Below, piece by piece: positions 7,949-16,727 of a stretch of 64,000 bases of DNA. The DNA is from Tistlia consotensis USBA 355. GTDB taxonomy: Bacteria; Pseudomonadota; Alphaproteobacteria; Kiloniellales; DSM-21159. The stretch spans positions 1-64,000 of the forward strand of contig NZ_FWZX01000012.1 of the NCBI RefSeq assembly GCF_900177295.1, read 5' to 3'. The notes under the pieces were generated by a model, which was not told the origin of the DNA, did not search any database, and was given only the letters and a program-made list of their open reading frames with translations. Numbering within the stretch: the first letter of the stretch is position 1; each line of letters opens with the position of its first letter. The position numbers were made by a program, and so were the translations under genes.

Positions 7949-9061
7949 TCAGTCCCGGCGGAAGATGATCGAGGAGGAGATCGGCGTGGCGGCGATGAAC
8001 TGGATCGCCCGGGCGTCGGGGATCTGGCGCTCGCCGCACTCGCCGCGCAGCTGGCGCACCGCCTCGGCGATCAGCGCCCAGCCCTGCATGTAGCTCTCGG
8101 AGAGGTGGCCGCCCGAGGTGTTGGTCGGCCAGCGCCCGCGGCCGAGCTCCAGCGTGCCGTCCTTGACGAAGTCGCCGGCCTCGCCCTGGCCGCAGAAGCC
8201 CAGGCCCTCCAGCGCGAAGAGCACGGTCGGCGAGAAGTTGTCGTAGATCATCAGGCCGTCGATCTCGTCGCGGCCGATGCCGGCGTTCTCGTAGACCCGG
8301 GCCTCGATGCGCTTCAGCTCCGGATACCAGCAGTCGAGCCGCGGCGTCGACTCGTAGACGTCCTGGCGGGCGTAGCCGGAGACGTAGACCGGCTTCTTCC
8401 TGAGGTCCTTCGCGCGCTCCGGCGTGGTGACGATCCAGGCGACGCCGCCGTCGTTGATCAGGCAGTAGTCGAGCAGGCGCAGCGGCTCGCAGATGAAGCG
8501 CGAGCTGTCGTGGTCCTCCAGGGTGATCGGCTTGCGCATCACCGCCTGGGGATTGAGGCGGGCGTGCTTGCGGAAGGCGACCGAGACGTGGCCCAGGTCC
8601 TCGGACCGCGTGCCGAAGCGCGCCATGTGCGCCTGGAACTGCATGGCGTGGGAGGCGCCCGGCGAGCTCATGCCCCAGGGCGCCCACTCGCCCTCGCCGC
8701 CGCCGTAGAACACCCGGTTCGAGCGGCCGTTGTTGCCGTAGACCAGGGCGACGACCTCGGCCGCGCCGGTCGCGATCGCCTGGGTTGCCAGCATCAGCGA
8801 GACCGCGGAGTAGCGCCCCGGCGAGTCGGTCTGCAGGCAGAAGCGCGGGCTGATGCCCATCATCTCGGCGAAGCGCTCGTAGGAGGGGATGCGGTTGACG
8901 ATCAGGCCGTCGATGTCGGCGAGCTCGAGGCCGCAGTCGTCGAGCGCGGCGAGCAGCGCCTCGGCACCGAGGCCGTAGGTGTCGTTGTCGGGAAAAGAGC
9001 CATAGGCCGTGGTTCCGATGCCCGCCATGCATGCGGCATCGCGCAACGGAGAGCTGGACAT
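7949..9061 (-). CDS. SCP2/lipid-transfer-type thiolase (acetyl-CoA acetyltransferase family)
   Basis: A 370-residue thiolase-fold protein of the non-classical SCP-x type. Features are the N-terminal AGIGTTAYGSFP, the helix ALLAALDDCGLELADIDGLI, and the C-terminal PTNTSGGHLSESYMQGWALI containing the conserved His region. The canonical nucleophilic Cys region is altered, as in SCP-x members (AVSLMLATQAIATGAAEVV), so activity probably depends on the adjacent DUF35 protein. It is the first gene of the operon and starts 254 bp from the divergent LysR gene. Thiolytic cleavage of a 3-oxoacyl-CoA is the likely role. Confidence 0.86.
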   Translation of the reverse strand: MSSSPLRDAACMAGIGTTAYGSFPDNDTYGLGAEALLAALDDCGLELADIDGLIVNRIPSYERFAEMMGISPRFCLQTDSPGRYSAVSLMLATQAIATGAAEVVALVYGNNGRSNRVFYGGGEGEWAPWGMSSPGASHAMQFQAHMARFGTRSEDLGHVSVAFRKHARLNPQAVMRKPITLEDHDSSRFICEPLRLLDYCLINDGGVAWIVTTPERAKDLRKKPVYVSGYARQDVYESTPRLDCWYPELKRIEARVYENAGIGRDEIDGLMIYDNFSPTVLFALEGLGFCGQGEAGDFVKDGTLELGRGRWPTNTSGGHLSESYMQGWALIAEAVRQLRGECGERQIPDARAIQFIAATPISSSIIFRRD

Positions 9062-9109
9062 GCTCCGCGATCTCCTCGGATCTCGAAAGTTCTATTGAAA
9101 GTTGCCGCT

Positions 9110-9128
9110 CGCGATTACTGAGATCGCG
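9110..9128. promoter_or_regulatory. Inverted repeat near the thiolase operon start (CGCGAT-N7-ATCGCG)
   Basis: CGCGAT at 9110-9115 is mirrored by ATCGCG at 9123-9128, a perfect 6-bp dyad with a 7-bp spacer. It lies about 50 bp upstream of the thiolase ATG, in the gap shared with the divergent LysR gene. Size and place fit a regulator binding site; the assignment is inferred. Confidence 0.45.
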
Positions 9129-9235
9129 TTGCAGATATCCTCCCGGTCTGTGCGCGGCCTCTTGGAAGCGGCCACGTTCTTGCAGTCAGGGTTCCGAAAA
9201 GCCCGTGCTGCCGCAAACGACGATTTCGCACCGCC

Positions 9236-9256
9236 TGCATGATCTGAAATCATGCA
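9236..9256. promoter_or_regulatory. 21-bp palindromic operator candidate upstream of lysR
   Basis: TGCATGAT (9236-9243) and ATCATGCA (9249-9256) form a perfect 8-bp inverted repeat around a 5-bp spacer. The site is about 60 bp upstream of the LysR ATG at 9316. LysR-type proteins bind such AT-containing dyads and often autoregulate; the site is AT-rich compared with its surroundings. Confidence 0.55.
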
Positions 9257-9315
9257 AGACTGTCATGAACCGGCGCGCGCCGCCGGAACAAGCGGACGAG
9301 GAGGAAGGAAACGCG

Positions 9316-10239
9316 ATGCTGCCGCCGCTCACGGCCCTGCGCACCTTCGAGGTCGCGGCCCGGCACCTGAGCTTCACCAAGGCCGCAGAGGAGCTCTGCG
9401 TCACCCAGTCGGCGGTCAGCCGCCAGATCCGCGTGCTCGAGGACTTCCTGGAGATCAGGCTCTTCGAGCGGCGCCACAGGGCCGTCGTGCTGACCGCCGA
9501 CGGCGAGCACTACAAGCGCGACCTGTCGCAGCTCTTCGCCCAGCTCGACCGCGCGACCCGCCGGCTCAGCCGGCGGCAGACCCGCGAGATCCTGAACATC
9601 CAGGCCTACACGACCTTCGCGATGCGCTGGCTGATCCCGCGCCTGAAGCGCTTCCAGGACCAGAACCCGGACATCCGCGTCCACCTGACCGCCTCGCTGC
9701 AGCCGGTCGACTTCGCCAACAGCGACATCCACGGCGCGGTGCGCGGCGGCTACGGCGAGTGGCCCTACCGGGCCGATCGCCTCTGCGACACCTACATCGT
9801 GCCGGTCTGCTGCCCGTCGCTGGCCGAGCAGCCCTGGCCGCTGCGCGAGCCGCGCGACCTGGTGCACGCGACCCTGCTGCACTCCTTCGGCCGGCCGTCG
9901 GACTGGAGCGACTGGTTCCGCGGCGTCGGCCTGCCGGAGATCGGCGCCGAGCAGGGCCACCGCTTCGAATCCTCGAGCATGGCCTACCAGGCGGCCCAGC
10001 TCGGCCTCGGCGTCGCGATCGGCCAGCGCTTCCTGGTCGAGGACGACCTGCGCAAGGGCAAGCTGGTGGCGCCCTTCGACGCCGCCGTGCACTCCGAGGA
10101 GACCTACTACTTCCTCTCCTCGCCGCGGTTCGCCGGCGCGCCGGTGCTGGAGCTGTTCCGCGAATGGCTGCTGCAGGAGGCCGGGATCACCGCGGCGGCG
10201 CAGCGCCAGCCCCTGCCGCGCCGGGCCGCGCCGCGCTAG
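9316..10239 (+). CDS. LysR family transcriptional regulator (GcvA-like)
   Basis: A 307-residue LysR regulator. The N-terminal winged helix-turn-helix (PPLTALRTFEVAARHLSFTK, then AAEELCVTQSAVSRQIRVLE) belongs to the GcvA-type subgroup. The effector-binding domain follows (about 90-295), with SSSMAYQAAQLGLGVAIGQRF near its end. GAGGAAGGAA lies 6-8 nt before ATG 9316. It is transcribed divergently from the thiolase/TRAP operon and probably controls it in response to the transported compound or a CoA intermediate. Two dyads in the gap are candidate binding sites. Confidence 0.93.
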   Translation: MLPPLTALRTFEVAARHLSFTKAAEELCVTQSAVSRQIRVLEDFLEIRLFERRHRAVVLTADGEHYKRDLSQLFAQLDRATRRLSRRQTREILNIQAYTTFAMRWLIPRLKRFQDQNPDIRVHLTASLQPVDFANSDIHGAVRGGYGEWPYRADRLCDTYIVPVCCPSLAEQPWPLREPRDLVHATLLHSFGRPSDWSDWFRGVGLPEIGAEQGHRFESSSMAYQAAQLGLGVAIGQRFLVEDDLRKGKLVAPFDAAVHSEETYYFLSSPRFAGAPVLELFREWLLQEAGITAAAQRQPLPRRAAPR

Positions 10240-10293
10240 CGGGGGGCGCGTCGCTCTGCGCCGACGAGCCGGTCTGGGACCGGGTGCGGGCCC

Positions 10294-12018
10294 TCAGCCG
10301 CCGTCGCCGGCGAGCTGTCGCGCCGCGATGTAGCCGAAGGTCAGCGCCGGCCCCAGGGTGATGCCCGCGCCGGGATAGGCGCCGGCCATGATCGAGTTGG
10401 CGTCGTTGCCGCAGGCGTAGAGGCCCGGGATCGGCCGCCCCTCGCCGTCGAGCACGCGAGCCTGCGGATCGGTCTCCAGCCCCATCGAGGCGCCGATGTC
10501 GCCCGGGTGGAGTTGGATCGCGTAGAAGGGCGGCCGGTCGAGCGGCCGCAGGCAGGGGTTCGGCCGGTTCTCAGGGTCGCCGAGATAGCGGTTGTAGGCC
10601 GTCGAGCCCTTGCCGAAGGCCCGGTCCTCGCCCGCCGCGGCGTCCCGGTTGAAGGCCGCCAGGGTCTCGCGCAGGCCGCCGGCGTCGATGCCGAGCGCGG
10701 CCGCCAGCGCCTCGGGCGTATCGGCGCGCTTCAGGTAGCCGCTGCGCAGATGCCGGCCGAGCGCGGCCAGGAAGGGCCGCACCGCGCCCAGGCCGTAGCG
10801 GCGGATCGCCCGGTGGTCGGCGACCAGCCAGACCGGCGGCTCGCTGCCGCGCCCGCCGTCGCGGCCCAGCAGGCCGCGCACGAAGTCGTGGTAGGAGGCC
10901 GCCTCGTTGACGAAGCGCCGGCCGCTCCGGTCGACCGCGACGACGCCGGGCTTGGCGCGGTCGAGGAAGAGATGTGGAAAGGGCCGCACGCCGCCGCCGG
11001 GCTGCGGCAGCAGCGAGACCGGCGTCCAGAAGCCGTTGTCGCTGTTGCTCTCAAGCAGGTGGCCGCCGAGCGGCGCGGCCAGGCCGACCGAGTCGCCACT
11101 GTTGTGGGCCGGCGACATCGACCAGTGGCCGCGCAGGTCGCGATGCGGCGCGATCTGCCCGGCCAGCCCCGGGGCGTGCGGGATGCCGCCGCCGGCCAGC
11201 ACCACGCCGCGCCGGGCGCGGAACAGCCGGCGCCGGCCCTGCCGCTCGGCGACCACGCCGGCGACCCTCCCCTGCTCGACCAGCAGCTCGACGGCCGCCG
11301 TCTCCAGCTCCAGGGGAATGCCGCGGGCGAGCAGGCTGTGGCCGAGCCGGGCGGCCATGGCGTTGCCCATGACCAGGCGGGTGCCGCGGCGGTGGCCGAG
11401 GCGGTCGGCGAGGTGCCGGGCCAGAATGCCGGCGACGTGGCGCGCCGAGCGCAGCGAGCGGGTCATCGCGAAGAGGTGCGGCAGGTCCTGGCGGCCGACC
11501 ATCATGCCGCCGAGGATGGTGAACTCCGGAACCGGCGGCCGCAGCCTGTCGAAGTCGGCGCCGAGCCGGCGGCCGTCGTAGTCGAGCGGGTCGAGGACGC
11601 GCCAGCCGAGGCCCGCCCCCTCGCGATCCGAGTGGTAGTCGGGCGCGACCGGGCGGACCGAGAACTTGAGCTCGCTCCTCGCCTCCAGGAAGGCGACCAT
11701 CTCGGGGCCCTTGTCCAGGAAGGCCTCCCAGTGGGCCTCCGAGCCGCGATTGCCGGTCTCGCCGCGCAGGTAGGCCAGGACGGCCGCCCGGCTCTCGGCC
11801 CGGCCCGCCGCGACCTGGTGCGGGTTGTTCGGGATCCAGGTGGCGCCGCCCGACAGCGCCGTCGAGCCGCCGAACCACGGCGCCTTCTCCAGCACGACCG
11901 GCTGCAGGCCCAGCTCGTGGGCGACGATTGCGCAGGCCATGCCGGCCGCGCCGCTGCCGACCACGACGAGGTCGTGCAGCGACTCGGCCGCCGCCGCCGG
12001 CCGGCTGCCGCCGCTCAC
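10294..12018 (-). CDS. FAD-dependent oxidoreductase, 3-ketosteroid-dehydrogenase-like
   Basis: A ~574-residue flavoprotein of the FAD_binding_2 family. The Rossmann motif VVVGSGAAGMACAIVAHE is near the start. The C-terminal part PPFYAIQLHPGDIGASMGL, then GLYACGNDANSIMAGAYPGA and FGYIAA, closely follows the 3-ketosteroid delta-1-dehydrogenase (KstD) pattern. The start is ambiguous: GTG 12018 gives a GTGA overlap with the upstream SDR, while ATG 12027 gives a 13-nt overlap. It is the last gene of the TRAP/SDR operon. It likely introduces a double bond next to a ketone made by the SDRs. A steroid is only one possible substrate. Confidence 0.85.
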   Translation of the reverse strand: MSGGSRPAAAAESLHDLVVVGSGAAGMACAIVAHELGLQPVVLEKAPWFGGSTALSGGATWIPNNPHQVAAGRAESRAAVLAYLRGETGNRGSEAHWEAFLDKGPEMVAFLEARSELKFSVRPVAPDYHSDREGAGLGWRVLDPLDYDGRRLGADFDRLRPPVPEFTILGGMMVGRQDLPHLFAMTRSLRSARHVAGILARHLADRLGHRRGTRLVMGNAMAARLGHSLLARGIPLELETAAVELLVEQGRVAGVVAERQGRRRLFRARRGVVLAGGGIPHAPGLAGQIAPHRDLRGHWSMSPAHNSGDSVGLAAPLGGHLLESNSDNGFWTPVSLLPQPGGGVRPFPHLFLDRAKPGVVAVDRSGRRFVNEAASYHDFVRGLLGRDGGRGSEPPVWLVADHRAIRRYGLGAVRPFLAALGRHLRSGYLKRADTPEALAAALGIDAGGLRETLAAFNRDAAAGEDRAFGKGSTAYNRYLGDPENRPNPCLRPLDRPPFYAIQLHPGDIGASMGLETDPQARVLDGEGRPIPGLYACGNDANSIMAGAYPGAGITLGPALTFGYIAARQLAGDGG

Positions 12019-12812
12019 TCCGCCCATTCCGCGGTCGGGCGCGGGTAGCGGCCGAGCGTCCAGCCGCCGTCGACGCGCAGCGTCTCGCCGGTGACGAAGC
12101 TCGCGTCGTCGCTGACCAGGAAGGCGGCGGCCGCCGCGATGTCCTCCGGCCGGCCGACCCGGCGCAGCGGGGACTGGTCGATGTAGATGTGGCGCCGCCA
12201 GCGCTCGCTGCGGATCCGCTCGGCGGTCAGCGGCGTCTCGATCAGGCCCGGCGCCAGGGCGACGACGCGGATGCCCTCCGGCCCGTAGTCGGTCGCCATC
12301 TGCCGCGTCAGGCCGGCGACCGCCGCCTTGGTCGCGCTGTAGGCCGCCGAGCCGGTGGCACCGATGAAGGAGTAGATCGAGGCGAGGTTGAGGATCACGC
12401 CGCCGCGCCCGCGCATCGCCTCCACGGCGAAGCGCGACAGGCGGAACAGGCCGACCAGATTGACGTCTAGGTAGCGCTGCAGGTCGGCGTCGCTGGTCTC
12501 GTGGGCCATGCCGCCGCCGCCGATGCCGGCGTTGTTGACCAGCACGTCGAGCGGCCGGCCGAGCTCGGCGAGCAGGGCGCGCAGGCGGTCGGGCAGCGCC
12601 GGGTCGGTGACGTCGCCTTCCAGGCAACGGACGACCTGCCCGGCGCCGTGGGCCGCCTCGCCCAGCAGCGCCTCGGTCTCGGCCAGGCCCTCGGGCTGGC
12701 GGTCGAGGACGATCAGGCTGGCGCCCTCCGAGGCCAGGCGCCGGGCGATCGCCCGGCCGATGCCCGCGCCGGCGCCGGTGACGACGGCGAGCCGTCCGGT
12801 CAGGCGTTCCAT
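12015..12812 (-). CDS. SDR family oxidoreductase
   Basis: A 265-residue classical short-chain dehydrogenase/reductase. NAD(P)-binding TGAGAGIGRAIARRL is at about 12-26, VNNAGIGGGG near 90, and catalytic Ser plus YxxxK (SAAYSATKAAV) near 155. The C-terminal VTGETLRVDGGWTLG is typical. Aspartate in VLDRQPEG after strand 2 points to NAD(H). It lies 3 bp after another SDR gene and overlaps the flavoprotein gene at its 3' end. It probably oxidises a hydroxyl group of the substrate imported by the TRAP transporter. Confidence 0.9.
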   Translation of the reverse strand: MERLTGRLAVVTGAGAGIGRAIARRLASEGASLIVLDRQPEGLAETEALLGEAAHGAGQVVRCLEGDVTDPALPDRLRALLAELGRPLDVLVNNAGIGGGGMAHETSDADLQRYLDVNLVGLFRLSRFAVEAMRGRGGVILNLASIYSFIGATGSAAYSATKAAVAGLTRQMATDYGPEGIRVVALAPGLIETPLTAERIRSERWRRHIYIDQSPLRRVGRPEDIAAAAAFLVSDDASFVTGETLRVDGGWTLGRYPRPTAEWAE

Positions 12813-12815
12813 GGC

Positions 12816-13562
12816 TCAGCTCCCCCCGATGCCGCCGACCGAGGCGCCGCCGTCGACGACGATGACCTGGCCGGTGATGAAGCCGGTGCGCGGCGAGGCC
12901 AGGAACGACACCGCCGAGGCGATGTCCTCGGGCCGGCCGATCCGGCCGATGACCTGCTGCTGGGCCAGGGCCGCACGCTGCGCGTCGCTCCAGGCCGCCA
13001 GGATCGGCGTGTCGATCACGCCGGGCGCGACGGCGTTGACCAGGATCCGGCGCGGCGCCAGGTCGAGCGCCATCGCCCGGGTCAGGCCGACGACGCCGGC
13101 CTTGGAGGCGGCATAGTGGGCGAAGCGCCGCGCACCCAGCCAGGAGCGCGAGGCGATGTTGACGATGCGGCCGTCCTCCGGCATGCGCGCGGCGGCGCGC
13201 TGCGACAGCGCGAAGACGGGGATCAGGTTGACCTCGGTCATGCGCCGGAAGTCGTCGCTGGTCAGCGCCTCGAACGCGCGCACGTCGAAGATGCCGGCGT
13301 TGTTGACCAGCACGTCGAGGCGCGGCAGCGACCCGACCAGGGCGTCGAGGGCCGCCTCGTCGCGCAGGTCGGCGGCGCGGGTCGCGACGCCGGTGCCCCG
13401 TTGCCTCAGCGGTTGCGCCGCCGCGGCCAGGCGCTCGCGGTCGAGATCGGTCATCACTACCTGGAAGCCGTCCTCGGCCAGGCGCGCGGCGCTGGCCAGG
13501 CCGATGCCGCCGGCGGCGCCGGTGACCAAGGCGAGAGGCCGCGCGGCGTCGAGTTCGCCCAT
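12816..13562 (-). CDS. SDR family oxidoreductase
   Basis: A 248-residue classical SDR. It has TGAAGGIGLASAARL, MTDLDRERLAA (acidic residues after strand 2 suggest NAD), NNAGIFDVRAFE, and YAASKAGVVGLTRAMALDL with the YxxxK pair. In place of the usual Ser before Tyr, IASRSWLGARRFAHYAASK still offers serines. ATG 13562 with GGAG about 10 nt upstream is preferred over longer in-frame starts. It follows the dctP gene after a 106-bp gap containing a strong hairpin, so message levels may step down here. Confidence 0.9.
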   Translation of the reverse strand: MGELDAARPLALVTGAAGGIGLASAARLAEDGFQVVMTDLDRERLAAAAQPLRQRGTGVATRAADLRDEAALDALVGSLPRLDVLVNNAGIFDVRAFEALTSDDFRRMTEVNLIPVFALSQRAAARMPEDGRIVNIASRSWLGARRFAHYAASKAGVVGLTRAMALDLAPRRILVNAVAPGVIDTPILAAWSDAQRAALAQQQVIGRIGRPEDIASAVSFLASPRTGFITGQVIVVDGGASVGGIGGS

Positions 13563-13633
13563 CGTATCGCTACTCCAGTCGTTACTTCGGAACGGGATTC
13601 CCGGCACGGCCGGGCCGGGGGGGAGGAGCAGGA

Positions 13634-13659
13634 GGGGGACGGCGCGCCGCGCCGCCCCC
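13634..13659. terminator. Intra-operon hairpin downstream of dctP
   Basis: An 11-bp GC stem with one bulged A (13634-13645 pairing with 13649-13659, loop GCC) sits just after the dctP stop codon. No T-run follows. Such hairpins often protect the 3' end of receptor mRNA and give higher receptor than downstream expression; full termination is less likely because the same-strand genes continue. Confidence 0.5.
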
Positions 13660-13668
13660 CGTCCCGGC

Positions 13669-14829
13669 TCACTCCATGCCGTACTTGGACACGTCCAGGG
13701 TGTCGTAGATCTCGGCCTTGACCAGCTTGGTCAGGGCCGCCTCGTCGTGCCGGTCGACGCCCTTCATCAGCCCGACCCACTTCGTCATGTAGGGCTCGAA
13801 CGAGGCGAAGAGCGCCGCGGGATCCTGGATGCCGTGCTTCTCCTTGGCGATCTCGGCGACGCCGCCGATGCCGTCGGCGACCCACTGGTCGTAGGACTGC
13901 TGCAGGGTCGCGTCGGGCTCGATCAGCTTGACGCCCTTCTGGCGCGCCGCGGCCAGCGCCGCCTCGACGTTCTTGTCGTACTCGACCTCCATGCGGACCA
14001 TGGCCTTCGCCGACTCGTCGAACAGCAGCCGGCGCTGCGCGTCGGTCAGGCCCTGCCAGAAGGGCACGTTGTAGGCCCAGGTGACGCCGGCATAGAAGGG
14101 GCTCATCTTCAGCAGCGTCACCGAGTCGACGACCTCCATCAGGGTCGCGCCCGAGGTCAGGTGGGTCGGGTCGGAGGCGGTGCAGTCGACGCTGCCGCGC
14201 TCGAAGGCCGTGTAGATCTCCGAGGACGGCACGTTCACGCCGACCACGCCGATGTGCTGGCCGAAGCGGGCCCAGCCGCCGCCCGGCATGCGCACGCGCT
14301 TGCCCTTGAAGTCGGCCAGCGTGCGGTTCTCGCCGCGGCACAGAAAGTAGTAGATCGGCGTCGAATAGCCGCCGCCGAAGATCACGCCGTTCTTGCGCCA
14401 GTCCTGGTAGCCGGCCGCCTCGTGCATCATGAAGTCGGAGTAGGCGAAGGCCATGACGAAGGCGTCGGGCGTCTTGAAGCCCATGTCGGCCAGTGCGTTC
14501 GAGACCGGCAGGTCGGAGGGCGTGTAGGTCGCGGTGTGGAAGCCGACCTGGGCGATGCCGTCGGCGGTGCCCTGCATGGTCGACTTGGCCGGGATCAGCG
14601 CGCCGCCGACGAAAACCTGGAAGTCGATGGCGCCGCCGCTGGCCTGCTTGACCGCCTCGGCCCACTCGACGTGCGCCTTGCGGGTGATGATGTGGTTCGG
14701 CTCCAGCCAGGTCGACAGGTTGTACTGCTCGGCGGCGGCCGGCTCCGCGGCCGTCAGGCTCGCGATCGTGAGGCCGGCGACCGCCAGGGCGGCCCCGACC
14801 GGTCGCGCGTTGCTCAACAGGCTCCTCAT
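13669..14829 (-). CDS. dctP: TRAP transporter solute receptor, DctP family
   Basis: A 386-residue periplasmic receptor. It begins with a signal peptide (RPVGAALAVAGLTIASLTAA, then EPAAAEQ). Typical DctP segments are YNLSTWLEPNHIITRKAHVE, GTADGIAQVGFHTATY, and GKRVRMPGGGW, which would include the carboxylate-binding Arg. GGAGG 8 nt upstream selects ATG 14829; an earlier in-frame ATG overlaps that ribosome site. DctM and DctQ genes lie immediately upstream in the operon. The ligand is probably a carboxylate; its identity is unknown. Confidence 0.92.
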   Translation of the reverse strand: MRSLLSNARPVGAALAVAGLTIASLTAAEPAAAEQYNLSTWLEPNHIITRKAHVEWAEAVKQASGGAIDFQVFVGGALIPAKSTMQGTADGIAQVGFHTATYTPSDLPVSNALADMGFKTPDAFVMAFAYSDFMMHEAAGYQDWRKNGVIFGGGYSTPIYYFLCRGENRTLADFKGKRVRMPGGGWARFGQHIGVVGVNVPSSEIYTAFERGSVDCTASDPTHLTSGATLMEVVDSVTLLKMSPFYAGVTWAYNVPFWQGLTDAQRRLLFDESAKAMVRMEVEYDKNVEAALAAARQKGVKLIEPDATLQQSYDQWVADGIGGVAEIAKEKHGIQDPAALFASFEPYMTKWVGLMKGVDRHDEAALTKLVKAEIYDTLDVSKYGME

Positions 14830-14887
14830 GGCGTTGTCCTCCATCCCAAGTTCTTGCTTGTCACGGCTGCACTCCCGGGATCCCCGA

Positions 14888-16195
14888 TCAGTCCATCAAA
14901 CTCGGCAGCCAGAGCGAGATGGCGGGAAAGGCGATCAGCAGGGCCAGCGTCACCAGGTCCATGACGATGAACCAGGCGGCGCCCCTGAAGACCGTCGGCA
15001 GCTCGACGAGACCGCCGAGCGCGGACTTGATGACGTAGACGTTGAGCCCGACGGGCGGGGTCACCAGGCCGATCTCGAGCAGCTTGATGACCAGGATGCC
15101 GAACCAGATCATGTCGACGCCGGCCCGGTCGAGCAGCGGCATCATGATCGGCAGGGTCAGCAGCATCAGGCCGATCGAGTCGATGAACATGCCGAGGATC
15201 ACGAAGATCACGCCGATCATCACGACCAGCAGCAGCGGGTCGTCGCCGACCGAGAGCATCGCCTCGGCGACCGTGGTCGGCAGGCGCGTCAGCCCCATGA
15301 AGGTGGTGAACATCGAGGCGCCCATGGCGATCACGAAGATCACGCTGGTGCCCATCGCCGTGTCGCGCAGCGCGCCGCGCAGCATGGCGCGGCTCAGGCG
15401 GCCGCGCACCGCGGCGATCAGCACGGCGATGAAGGCGCCGACCGCGCCGGCCTCGGTCGGCGTCATGACGCCGGTGAAGATGCCGCCGAGCACGCCGAGG
15501 ATCAGCAGCGGCAGCGGCCAGATCTCGCGCAGGGCGTCGCGCAGCTCGCCCGGTGCCGCCGCCGCGGCGGCGCGCGGCGCCAGCGAGGGGGTGATCGAGA
15601 CGCGGGTGACGATCATCGCCATGTAGACGACCGCCGACAGCAGGCCGGGCAGGAAGCCGGCGACGAACAGCTTGCCGATCGACTGCTGGGTGAAGACGCC
15701 GTAGAGCACCATCAGGATCGACGGCGGGATCAGCGAGCCGAGCGTGCCGGCGGCGGCGACGCAGCCGGTCGCCAGCGCCCGGTCGTAGCGGTGGCGGATC
15801 ATCTCCGGCACGGCGATCCGGGCCATCGCCGCGGCGGTCGCGACGCTGGAGCCCGAGGCCGCCGCGAACAGCGCGCAGGCGCCGACCGTCGCGCAGGCGA
15901 GACCGCCCGGCACGCCGGCCAGCAGGATGCGCATCGAGCGGAACAGGCCGCTGGTCAGGCCGGCATGGGAGGCGATGTAGCCCATCAGCAGGAACATCGG
16001 CACGGCGCTGAACGACCAGGTCGCGATGAACTCGTAGGGCACGGCGCGGACCAGCCCCCAGGCCGCTGTCAGGTTGGTCACCGCCCAGAGGCCGAGGAAC
16101 GACACGCCGGCCAGGGCGATGCCGATCGGCAGGCGCAGCGCCATCAGCAGCAGCACCGCGCCGACCCCGAGGAAGCCGATCTCGATCGGCGACAT
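14888..16195 (-). CDS. dctM: TRAP transporter large permease subunit, DctM type
   Basis: A 435-residue integral membrane protein with about 12 hydrophobic segments. Family motifs include LLMGYIASHAGLTSGLFRSM, ATVGACALFAAASGSSVATA and GTLGSLIPPSILMVLYGVF. The ATG shares one base with the stop of the DctQ gene (TGATG), implying coupled translation. It forms the translocation channel of a tripartite Na+-dependent uptake system with the adjacent DctQ and DctP. Confidence 0.94.
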   Translation of the reverse strand: MSPIEIGFLGVGAVLLLMALRLPIGIALAGVSFLGLWAVTNLTAAWGLVRAVPYEFIATWSFSAVPMFLLMGYIASHAGLTSGLFRSMRILLAGVPGGLACATVGACALFAAASGSSVATAAAMARIAVPEMIRHRYDRALATGCVAAAGTLGSLIPPSILMVLYGVFTQQSIGKLFVAGFLPGLLSAVVYMAMIVTRVSITPSLAPRAAAAAAPGELRDALREIWPLPLLILGVLGGIFTGVMTPTEAGAVGAFIAVLIAAVRGRLSRAMLRGALRDTAMGTSVIFVIAMGASMFTTFMGLTRLPTTVAEAMLSVGDDPLLLVVMIGVIFVILGMFIDSIGLMLLTLPIMMPLLDRAGVDMIWFGILVIKLLEIGLVTPPVGLNVYVIKSALGGLVELPTVFRGAAWFIVMDLVTLALLIAFPAISLWLPSLMD

Positions 16196-16725
16196 CAGAC
16201 CTCCTCCAGCTCTTCGTGGGTCGAGATCAGCTCCGCGCGCGCCGCGGCGCCGCCGAACAGCAGGCGGCCGAGATGCCAGAGGCAGACCAGAGCGCCCAGG
16301 GCGAAGCTGGCCGGCAGCGCGAAGCGGCTGGGCCAGATCACCACGTCGATCGGCCCCATCACGACCTCGCGCTTGGCGAAGGCCTTGAGGGCGTCGTGCC
16401 AGGTGACGTCGGCGAGGCCGCCGTAGACCAGCGCGCTGGCCAGCAGGACCGCGCCGACGCAGACCAGCTTCAGCCGGGCCGGCATCATGTTGAAGAAGAG
16501 ATCGACGGCGACCGAGCCGCGGCGCAGCTCGACCAGGGCGATCGGCAGGAACACCGAACCGACCATGTAGTAGTAGGAGACGACCTCCAGCGTGCCTTCG
16601 ATGGGGTCGTTGAACAGGTACTTCATGGCGACGTCGGCGCAGACGTGCAGCATCATCGCCAGCAGCACCAGGCCGGCGATCTCGACCAGCCGGTCGCTCA
16701 GCCAGAGGATCGGGTTACCGCGCAT
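16195..16725 (-). CDS. dctQ: TRAP transporter small permease subunit, DctQ type
   Basis: A 176-residue protein with four predicted membrane segments and the family hallmark EVVSYYYMVGSVFLPIALVE after the second helix. ATG 16725 is the first plausible start; the upstream SDR gene ends at 16728, two bases away. It is the partner of the DctM subunit, whose start overlaps this stop by one base. Substrate specificity comes from the receptor encoded downstream. Confidence 0.9.
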   Translation of the reverse strand: MRGNPILWLSDRLVEIAGLVLLAMMLHVCADVAMKYLFNDPIEGTLEVVSYYYMVGSVFLPIALVELRRGSVAVDLFFNMMPARLKLVCVGAVLLASALVYGGLADVTWHDALKAFAKREVVMGPIDVVIWPSRFALPASFALGALVCLWHLGRLLFGGAAARAELISTHEELEEV

Positions 16726-16727
16726 CG

